Shown piece after piece: positions 6,570 through 12,130 of a stretch of 12,130 nucleotides of DNA. The notes under the pieces were generated by a model that worked only from the letters and a program-made list of their open reading frames with translations, was not told the DNA's origin and searched no databases. Numbering within the stretch: position 1 is the first letter of the stretch; the number at the start of each line of letters is the position of its first letter. The DNA is taken from positions 1-12,130 of the forward strand of contig JAEEUY010000155.1 in assembly GCA_016290715.1 (NCBI GenBank), read 5' to 3'. The translations under genes and the position numbers were made by a program. Origin of the DNA: Bacteroidales bacterium (lineage in GTDB: Bacteria; Bacteroidota; Bacteroidia; Bacteroidales; WCHB1-69).

Positions 6570-8414
6570 ATGTGTGGAATTGTTGCCTATACGGGTTGCC
6601 ATGAGGCATATCCAATTTTAATTAAAGGGTTGAAACGTTTGGAATACCGTGGATATGATAGCGCTGGTGTAGCCTTGTCGCAGCCAGAGGGCATTGCATT
6701 ATATAAATGTCGTGGAAGAGTGGAGGATTTGGACACCTTGTGTTCCAGCAAGAATTGTGAAGCGCACACGGGCATAGGACACACGCGGTGGGCTACCCAT
6801 GGGGAACCGAGTACCCAGAATGCGCATCCACATCTTTCTGAAGATGGGAAATTGGCATTAATACACAATGGAATTGTTGAGAATTATTTGGTGCTCAAGA
6901 AAGAATTAGTGAGCCGCGGATACCACTTCCAGAGTGATACAGATACCGAAGTGTTGGTGCATCTTATTCAGGATACGCTTAAAAATGAGCAGGTTAGTTT
7001 GCCAGAGGCGGTTAAGATTGCCCTATCCAGTGTGGTAGGCACTTATGCGTTGGCGATACTTTCTGCCGATGAACCTGATCAGCTGATATTAGCCAAAAAG
7101 GGAAGCCCATTATTGATAGGGGTTGGTGATAATGAATATTTTATCGGTTCTGATGGCGCACCCATAGTGGAATATACCAAGAAAGTGGTTTATTTGGAGG
7201 ATGGGGATGTGGCTGTAGTCTCCCCAAACAAGAAAATGGTGGTGATGAACATCAACGACAATAGAAAGAAACGCCGCTATCTCCAAGAGCTGGAAATGAA
7301 CCTCGACCAATTGGAAAAGGGCGGTTTTGAACACTATATGTTGAAAGAGATATTTGAGCAGCCGAAAGCTATTCGCGACAGTATGCGTGGCCGTTTGAAT
7401 GTGCGTAAGGATGTGGTCTCTTTGGGTGGAATCATTGAATATGAGACGAAGATGATGAATGCACGTCGTTTTATCATCGTTGCTTGCGGCACTTCTTGGC
7501 ATGCCGGTACGGTCGGGGAGTACTTGTTTGAAAGTTTGGTGCGTATCCCGGTGGAAGTGGAGTATGCTTCAGAATGCCGTTATCGCAATCCGCTGATATA
7601 TGAAGATGATGTGGTCATCGCCATTTCACAGTCAGGGGAGACAGCGGATACGATTGCTGCGGTTGAGTTGGCCAAGCAGAAAGGAGCTACCGTCATCGGC
7701 ATTTGCAATGTTGTGGGTTCCACGCTTGCACGTGCCACCCATGCGGGTTCATATACCCACGCAGGACCGGAAATCGGAGTGGCTTCCACCAAGGCGTTCA
7801 CTGCTCAAGTTACGGTGTTGACTCTGATGGCGCTTTGTCTTGCCCGTCGCAAGGGAACCATCTCTTTGTCTGATTATCACCAGATTATCAATTCCCTTGA
7901 AGATATTCCGGCGAAAGTGGAGCAGGTGTTGAAGTTGAATGGCCAGATTGCGGAATTCGCCAAATTCTTTGTGAATAAAACCAATGCCATTTATCTGGGA
8001 AGGGGCATCAATTATCCTGTAGCATTGGAAGGGGCTTTGAAGTTGAAGGAGATTTCCTATATCCATGCGGAAGGTTATCCTTCAGCCGAGATGAAACATG
8101 GCCCTATTGCGCTTATTGATGAGGAGATGCCGGTGGTTGTGCTGGCTACAGAGCAAGAAACGTATGAGAAAACGGTGAGCAATATCCAAGAAGTGATTGC
8201 CCGTAAGGGAAAGATTATTTCCATTGTAACCAAAGGCGACAAGCTGGTGAAGGAAATGTCGGATTATTGTATTGAAATTCCTGAAACGCTAGAACTGCTT
8301 ACCCCGTTGATTTCTTGCGTGCCGTTGCAATTATTGGCATACCATGTGGCAGTTCTCCGTGGCTGTAATGTGGATAAGCCGCGTAATTTGGCCAAGTCTG
8401 TTTCCGTGGAATAG
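6570..8414 (+). CDS. glmS: Glutamine--fructose-6-phosphate aminotransferase (isomerizing)
   Basis: GlmS converts fructose-6-phosphate and glutamine to glucosamine-6-phosphate and glutamate, the committed cytoplasmic step to UDP-GlcNAc for peptidoglycan and LPS. All key parts are present in 614 residues, close to the E. coli enzyme (609). The N-terminal Ntn amidotransferase domain has the Cys2 nucleophile after Met removal (MCGIVAYTG), RGYDS (27-31), HTRWATHG (71-78), HNGIVEN (99-105) and SDTDTEV (122-128). The first SIS domain has CGTSWHAG (306-313), SQSGET (353-358) and GVASTKAFTAQ. The second has YLGRG, ALKLKEISYIHAEGYPSAE and KHGPIAL. The C-tail DKPRNLAKSVSVE carries the active-site Lys (609). 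The start at 6570 is fixed by the need for Cys at position 2. It is the last gene of the GT5-like/DUF4270 run. The 20-bp gap before it has no room for a glmS ribozyme. Confidence 0.98.
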   Translation: MCGIVAYTGCHEAYPILIKGLKRLEYRGYDSAGVALSQPEGIALYKCRGRVEDLDTLCSSKNCEAHTGIGHTRWATHGEPSTQNAHPHLSEDGKLALIHNGIVENYLVLKKELVSRGYHFQSDTDTEVLVHLIQDTLKNEQVSLPEAVKIALSSVVGTYALAILSADEPDQLILAKKGSPLLIGVGDNEYFIGSDGAPIVEYTKKVVYLEDGDVAVVSPNKKMVVMNINDNRKKRRYLQELEMNLDQLEKGGFEHYMLKEIFEQPKAIRDSMRGRLNVRKDVVSLGGIIEYETKMMNARRFIIVACGTSWHAGTVGEYLFESLVRIPVEVEYASECRYRNPLIYEDDVVIAISQSGETADTIAAVELAKQKGATVIGICNVVGSTLARATHAGSYTHAGPEIGVASTKAFTAQVTVLTLMALCLARRKGTISLSDYHQIINSLEDIPAKVEQVLKLNGQIAEFAKFFVNKTNAIYLGRGINYPVALEGALKLKEISYIHAEGYPSAEMKHGPIALIDEEMPVVVLATEQETYEKTVSNIQEVIARKGKIISIVTKGDKLVKEMSDYCIEIPETLELLTPLISCVPLQLLAYHVAVLRGCNVDKPRNLAKSVSVE

Positions 8415-8430
8415 ACTGTGACGAAATTAC

Positions 8431-8504
8431 TCCCTTTAATCTTGTAATATTTATAATTATAGAATCAACTATATCGCTTTGTTTTTTTACAAGAGGTAAA
8501 GGGA
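8431..8504. terminator. Long imperfect inverted repeat after glmS, candidate terminator
   Basis: The left arm TCCCTTTA-A-TCTTGTAA (8431-8447) pairs with the right arm TTACAAGA-GG-TAAAGGGA (8487-8504). This gives two 8-bp perfect helices split by a 1x2 internal loop, with a 39-nt AT-rich loop between the arms. It begins 16 bp after the glmS stop. In the + direction the stem is followed closely by GATTTTTGG, a short T-run, so termination of the glmS transcript is the simplest reading. The loop is unusually long for a simple intrinsic terminator. No promoter element of the TAnnTTTG type lies in the loop on either strand, and no recombinase gene is near. Confidence 0.4.
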
Positions 8505-8648
8505 TGATTTTTGGCAAATAGTTTTGCGGTAATGCTTGCTGAATGTGCAAAGTTTTTATCAGTCCATACTCGTATTCTCCCTCTGGGAGCATTACATTTC
8601 GTTATCAGAAAGATATTTCTTTTTCAGTATGAAACACTTTGAAAATCT

Positions 8649-8668
8649 CTGATTTGTTGTCAAATCAG
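8649..8668. terminator. Perfect 8-bp hairpin, candidate terminator for the minus-strand genes
   Basis: CTGATTTG-TTGT-CAAATCAG is a perfect 8-bp stem with a 4-nt loop. It lies 38 bp past the stop of the minus-strand secreted protein gene, in the 292-bp stretch between two convergent transcription units. On the minus strand it is followed by AGATTTTC, a weak T-run. The rest of 8415-8706 holds the inverted repeat at 8431-8504, a minor CTCCC/GGGAG hairpin (8577-8589), and no convincing gene. Confidence 0.4.
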
Positions 8669-8706
8669 TTGTATCTCTTCCGCAAAATACAAAATTCCCG
8701 TTCTCG

Positions 8707-10311
8707 CTATTTGTCCCAACTCCAGCGTTCATTCAGGTCGAAATGCTCAATGGAGAAATTCTTTTTCCCTGCCATTCCGAAGTAGATGGTGTTGTCGTCG
8801 TTGAGCATAATGCCCCGGAAAAGTTGGTCGGATTTGCTTTCGGGCAAGAGAATTACCTTCTTGTCCATATTGTAATTGATTTTGGCAAGTACCACGCAGA
8901 GTTCTTCAGGGTGTTGAATATTGGCACTCTCTATGTTCTGTTGCTCTTCCCTGTAGTTGCTCGCCTTGTCGGTATAGAGCACATATATTTGGTCGCCTTT
9001 GCGGATAGGGTAGTAGGAAAGCGAAAGTTCGTGGAACGAGGCAATCCGTTCAGGTTCCCCTTTCTCATTCAGGAATGTTCCACTAATGCGTTCGCCGTAG
9101 CTGTGTGAACTGACGGCTGCCGACGTGTTCAATTGCTGGTGCTTGTTGATCCGGTTATACCCCATGTCTTTTCCATCCAACATGAATTTGTTGACGAAAA
9201 TATCGTTCATGTGGTGAATGTAATTTTTCCCGTCAATCAAACTCGTAAACTGTTCGCCCAACATCACAATGGTTTTTTCACCCAACTCATAAATATAGTC
9301 GCATTTTACAAAATATTCATCGTCTTCAATGTCATCAAAAATCTCTTTTTGCTTGCCTACTGCAAAAGGGGCATACATTTGGGAAATGGTTTTCAATGTA
9401 TAATCATCAAAGGTGATATTGAAATAGCCGCTGCTATATCCTTTGTTCTCCGCTTCGTAATAACCGCCGATGAAGTAGTCTTTGCTCTTCATTTGCAGCA
9501 GTTTCATGGAGGTGATATAGCCGAAATCAATGGGTTGTGAGGCTTCCAAGGTAGTATCCTTTTTGCAAATGAAAAGTTGTACCGTGGGTTCAAAAACAAC
9601 TTGGTTTTTACCGCGGGAGGAGTATAATAAAAGCAGTAAGTTCCCATTGTTGTCCAATTGCACATCCTGAACAGAAAATTTGCTTCCAGAAATCTGAGGG
9701 ATGAATTTATTGTACCATAACTCTTTACCGTTGTTGTCGTAAACGAAAGTGTAGAAATAGGGAGCTTGGTTTTTGTCGTTAGGGACAATGAAATTGATGG
9801 CATATTTGGAAGTGTCGGGAGAGATGGCGATATATTTCATCACTTCGCCGCGCCCCGACAAGTGCAGGGTTAACCGTTGCTTGGGGGTGATGCTAAAAGC
9901 GTTGTTTTTGGAAAGATTATTGATTTCAGCGATCGCATATTCAAAATTCTGTGTTTCATGATTTACGCGGTAGTAGTATGAGATGAGACCATTTTCTGAT
10001 TCTTCATGGATGGGTTGGTTGGTATAGAGATGGTGGTAGCCGAATGGGGTGGTGATGGTTTTCTCCACAGTGTGGTTGTTATTCAAATTGTATGATATAA
10101 TTGCCTGTTGATCAGCTTTTTTACTATTTCCAATGGATGAAAAATAGAAGTTGGCTGTATGTCCGTCATTTTGGATAAAAGAGACTTGCTCGCAACTGTT
10201 GTTAAAGTTGTCGATGATCGGTCCCCTGTTTTCAATCACGGGTGTTTGTGCCATGGTCGGCCCGTAAAAAATGAAAAATGCTACGACGATAAATGCAAAA
10301 AATCTTTTCAT
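8707..10311 (-). CDS. Secreted protein of unknown function, beta-propeller-like
   Basis: I do not recognise a named family in this 534-residue protein. It has a signal peptide: MKRFF, a hydrophobic core to about residue 16, and likely cleavage after TMA at residue 21. It has no lipobox, so it should be soluble in the periplasm or exported. The mature chain is rich in Tyr, Asn, Asp and Lys and is built from repeating strand-turn units such as VYDNNGKELWY, DVQLDNNGNLLLLLY, SKDYFIGGYY, LGEKTIVMLGEQ and LNDDNTIYFGMAG. That spacing suggests a beta-propeller of several blades, but this is a by-eye inference. An acidic stretch (FDDIEDDEYF) lies mid-protein. I chose the ATG at 10311 because the in-frame extension to 10410 would run 62 bp into sufD and put 33 residues before the signal peptide. 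It starts 37 bp after the sufD stop on the same strand and may be co-transcribed. No export-system C-terminal domain is evident. Confidence 0.78.
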   Translation of the reverse strand: MKRFFAFIVVAFFIFYGPTMAQTPVIENRGPIIDNFNNSCEQVSFIQNDGHTANFYFSSIGNSKKADQQAIISYNLNNNHTVEKTITTPFGYHHLYTNQPIHEESENGLISYYYRVNHETQNFEYAIAEINNLSKNNAFSITPKQRLTLHLSGRGEVMKYIAISPDTSKYAINFIVPNDKNQAPYFYTFVYDNNGKELWYNKFIPQISGSKFSVQDVQLDNNGNLLLLLYSSRGKNQVVFEPTVQLFICKKDTTLEASQPIDFGYITSMKLLQMKSKDYFIGGYYEAENKGYSSGYFNITFDDYTLKTISQMYAPFAVGKQKEIFDDIEDDEYFVKCDYIYELGEKTIVMLGEQFTSLIDGKNYIHHMNDIFVNKFMLDGKDMGYNRINKHQQLNTSAAVSSHSYGERISGTFLNEKGEPERIASFHELSLSYYPIRKGDQIYVLYTDKASNYREEQQNIESANIQHPEELCVVLAKINYNMDKKVILLPESKSDQLFRGIMLNDDNTIYFGMAGKKNFSIEHFDLNERWSWDK

Positions 10312-10348
10312 AATCTTTGTAATAATATATATATGTATATGGTAACAA

Positions 10349-11725
10349 TTATTTATTTTCAATATTGAAATTCCATTCGTGGGCTGAACAATGCAGTACG
10401 CAACGGTCACAGATGGTTAACTCTCCATTTAATCTCTTCTGTATCATTTCTTTATAACGATTTTGAAGCGATTCGATTTCAATTTTGTCTGCAATTTCGT
10501 TGGCAAAAGCAAACATCAGCAACATGCGTGCGTTGCGTTCGCAAATCCCACGCGAACGCAAGTAAAACATCGCTTCGCTATCCAATTGTCCAACTGTGGT
10601 CCCATGGTTGCATTTCACATTGTCGGCATAGATTTCCAAGAATGGTTGCGACTTCACTTGTGCTTCGTCGGTAAGCGTAATGTTGCGGTTGGTTTGGGAA
10701 GCAATGGTCCTTTGTGCATCCGGACGGACAATGACATGCCCATTAAAATGTGCCGACGCCTCATCATCCACAATTCCTTTGTACAATTGGTAGCTTTCAC
10801 AGTCGGGAACTTGATGGTCAACCAATATCTGATTGCCTATGTTTTGCTTTCTATCAACCAAATACAATCCATATAGTTGTGAATGGGCAAACGGTTCTGT
10901 CAGTTCAACGTGGATGTCATTCTGCAATAGCCCAGCATTAAAAGTGATGGCGTTAGAGTAGAAATGGGAATGGCCTTTTTGAATAACGTGAACTTTGTTA
11001 TAAAGAACAGATTGTGCATCTTTGTTTTCCATTTTATAGTAGGAGAAATGGGCGTTCTCATTCAATACCACCTGAGTATGATTGTTGATGAAATTTTTTT
11101 GCTGATGCAGTGAGTCATCGCATTGGACGAATTTTAATGAGGCATTGCGTTCAAGAATAATCAGATTGCGATTGTGAATCAACAAATTTTCTTGCGTTTC
11201 GGTTAGTGATATCAGCTGCATGGGTTTGTCAACGACTACATTTTCAGGGACATAGATAAATAGTCCGTCGTTGAAAAGCAGTTGGTTGAGAGCGTCTAAG
11301 CTATGCGCACAAGTGCTGTTTGTGAGATGAGGCAGCACAATTTGCGGAAATTGCGCCAATGCCGCCAGCAACGACCCGGTGATAATCCCATTATCTGTTA
11401 TGGTTAAGGGGGCATTATTGTGCACATACCACCCGTTTAAAAATACAAACATCTGAGTGTCAATATTTTGAACTTTACAATGAAAATATTCTTCTACGGG
11501 GCGGTAGGTGGCGGGTTGCAGTTGTATTTGATAGGGGGTGGTGCAGTTTTGGATTTCAGTATGAAAAAGGTGCTGATATTTTTTTTCCAAATCTAAGAAC
11601 TGCTGTTGATGTAAAAAATCCATTCCCTTTTGGCGGAGTCGGGTTATTTCAGAACAATCGTTGCCATGGAGTTGGGCAGCAATTGGGGTGTAAGCAGTTT
11701 GAATGAAATGAGAGAAAAAGTTCAT
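10349..11725 (-). CDS. sufD: Fe-S cluster assembly protein SufD
   Basis: SufD is the SufB-like partner in the SufBC2D scaffold, where Fe-S clusters are built in the cytoplasm. The 458-residue length is normal for the family. The C-terminal beta-helix carries the signature LEIYADNVKCNHGTTVGQLD, with Cys372 and His374 in the place of the conserved SufD CxH pair, followed by AMFYLRSRGI and the helical tail ending KRLNGEL. Earlier parts match SufD in layout: a helical N-terminus, LNGWYVHNNAPL, and VVDKPMQLI, as in other SufD proteins. I chose the ATG at 11725, which leaves 1 bp after the sufC stop; the longer in-frame start at 11791 would overlap sufC by 65 bp. The final 20 residues contain C439-X2-C442-X3-C446-X2-H449, a cluster I do not recall from E. 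coli SufD. A sufS cysteine desulfurase, often next in this operon, does not follow. Confidence 0.93.
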   Translation of the reverse strand: MNFFSHFIQTAYTPIAAQLHGNDCSEITRLRQKGMDFLHQQQFLDLEKKYQHLFHTEIQNCTTPYQIQLQPATYRPVEEYFHCKVQNIDTQMFVFLNGWYVHNNAPLTITDNGIITGSLLAALAQFPQIVLPHLTNSTCAHSLDALNQLLFNDGLFIYVPENVVVDKPMQLISLTETQENLLIHNRNLIILERNASLKFVQCDDSLHQQKNFINNHTQVVLNENAHFSYYKMENKDAQSVLYNKVHVIQKGHSHFYSNAITFNAGLLQNDIHVELTEPFAHSQLYGLYLVDRKQNIGNQILVDHQVPDCESYQLYKGIVDDEASAHFNGHVIVRPDAQRTIASQTNRNITLTDEAQVKSQPFLEIYADNVKCNHGTTVGQLDSEAMFYLRSRGICERNARMLLMFAFANEIADKIEIESLQNRYKEMIQKRLNGELTICDRCVLHCSAHEWNFNIENK

Positions 11726-11726
11726 T

Positions 11727-12130
11727 TTACTGATTTTGCTGTTGTTCGTATTCGTTTTTAATCCAGTCGTATCCTTTTTGTTCCAATTCAAGTGCCAACT
11801 CTTTGGTGCCTGATTTTACAATTTTTCCATCAAACAGCACATGCACGAAATCGGGAACGATGTAGTCGAGAAGACGTTGGTAGTGGGTGATGACGATAGT
11901 GGCATTTTCTTTGGTTTTGAGTTTGTTGACCCCAGTGGCGACAATGCGGAGGGCATCAATATCCAAGCCGGAGTCGGTTTCGTCAAGGATAGCCAATTGG
12001 GGATCCAGCATAGCCATTTGGAAGATTTCGTTGCGTTTTTTCTCTCCGCCGGAAAAACCTTCATTAACAGAACGATTGCTCAATTTTTCTGTTAATTCCA
12101 CAATTTTCTCCTTTTCTTTCATCATCTTAC
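11727..12130 (-). CDS. sufC: Fe-S cluster assembly ATPase SufC, 5' part outside the window
   Basis: This is the C-terminal 133 residues of SufC, the ABC-type ATPase that drives conformational change in the SufBC2D scaffold. The gene runs off the right edge, so the Met at 12125 is internal; about half of the usual roughly 250 residues is visible. The ABC signature FSGGEKKRNEIFQMAML, the Walker B and D-loop LAILDETDSGLDIDAL, and the H-loop ITHYQRLL are intact and have the wording specific to SufC rather than to transport ATPases. The segment FVHVLFDGKIVKSGTKELA is the usual SufC end, followed by a Glu/Gln-rich tail ending QQQNQ. The stop is 1 bp from the sufD start, so the two are translationally close and certainly co-transcribed. 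The Walker A motif and, presumably, sufB lie beyond the window. Confidence 0.96.
   Translation of the reverse strand, partial: KMMKEKEKIVELTEKLSNRSVNEGFSGGEKKRNEIFQMAMLDPQLAILDETDSGLDIDALRIVATGVNKLKTKENATIVITHYQRLLDYIVPDFVHVLFDGKIVKSGTKELALELEQKGYDWIKNEYEQQQNQ

Noticed and set aside
8448..8486. Invertible promoter between the arms of the inverted repeat
   Set aside because: Bacteroidota phase-variable promoters carry a TAnnTTTG element between the repeats, usually with a recombinase nearby. Neither is seen, and the segment is only 39 nt.
8299..8592. 97-codon minus-strand reading frame overlapping the end of glmS
   Set aside because: It runs antisense through the conserved C-terminus of glmS, its composition is shadow-like, and the glmS frame is certain.
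8532..8642. 36-codon + strand reading frame in the gap after glmS
   Set aside because: It is short, has no family resemblance or secretion signal, and lies between two likely terminators with no promoter match, so there is nothing beyond an open frame to support it.
10321..10340. AT-alternating tract between sufD and the secreted protein gene
   Set aside because: It is short, simple AT-rich spacer. No TAnnTTTG element is present, so I do not call a promoter, though a weak one cannot be excluded.
10357..10370. 14-bp perfect palindrome TTTCAATATTGAAA at the end of sufD
   Set aside because: It lies in the last sufD codons, is almost pure A/T, and has no second copy or promoter nearby, so chance is sufficient.

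Overview
The window reads as ordinary chromosomal DNA of a Bacteroidota bacterium, most likely order Bacteroidales; I cannot resolve the family. The signs are a TonB-dependent receptor of the Bacteroidota type, a DUF4270 lipoprotein with a Bacteroidota-style surface-export motif after its cysteine, the short form of CstA, a suf cluster in the order sufC-sufD, and several matches to the Bacteroides -7 promoter element TAnnTTTG in place of E. coli-type promoters. No tRNA, rRNA, CRISPR array, insertion sequence, integrase or phage gene is visible. Gene packing is dense.

Layout, left to right. (1) Positions 2-2721, + strand: the 3' part of a TonB-dependent outer-membrane receptor, then a small secreted outer-membrane beta-barrel protein. 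(2) Positions 2769-4220, - strand: cstA, a multi-pass inner-membrane carbon-starvation/pyruvate-type transporter, convergent with the barrel pair. (3) Positions 4221-4438: a divergent control region with a promoter-like element for each side and a small palindrome between them. (4) Positions 4439-8414, + strand: a tight three-gene run made of a half-length glycogen/starch synthase-like protein (GT5 domain only), a DUF4270 surface lipoprotein, and glmS, which makes glucosamine-6-phosphate for peptidoglycan and LPS. (5) Positions 8415-8706: 292 bp without a convincing gene, holding a long imperfect inverted repeat and a perfect 8-bp hairpin, both plausible terminators for the converging transcripts. 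(6) Positions 8707-12130, - strand: the 3' part of sufC and the whole of sufD (Fe-S cluster assembly), then an unrecognised 534-residue secreted protein with propeller-like strand repeats.

The genes belong to three functional groups: envelope and uptake (receptor, barrel, CstA, DUF4270), amino-sugar synthesis (GlmS), and Fe-S biogenesis (SufC, SufD). I see no clear new defence or mobile system. The points that most deserve a second look are the GT5-only protein with altered active-site motifs, tightly linked to a surface lipoprotein and glmS, and the unrecognised exported protein that follows sufD. Less weight attaches to a Cys/His cluster at the SufD C-terminus and an unexplained inverted repeat after glmS.
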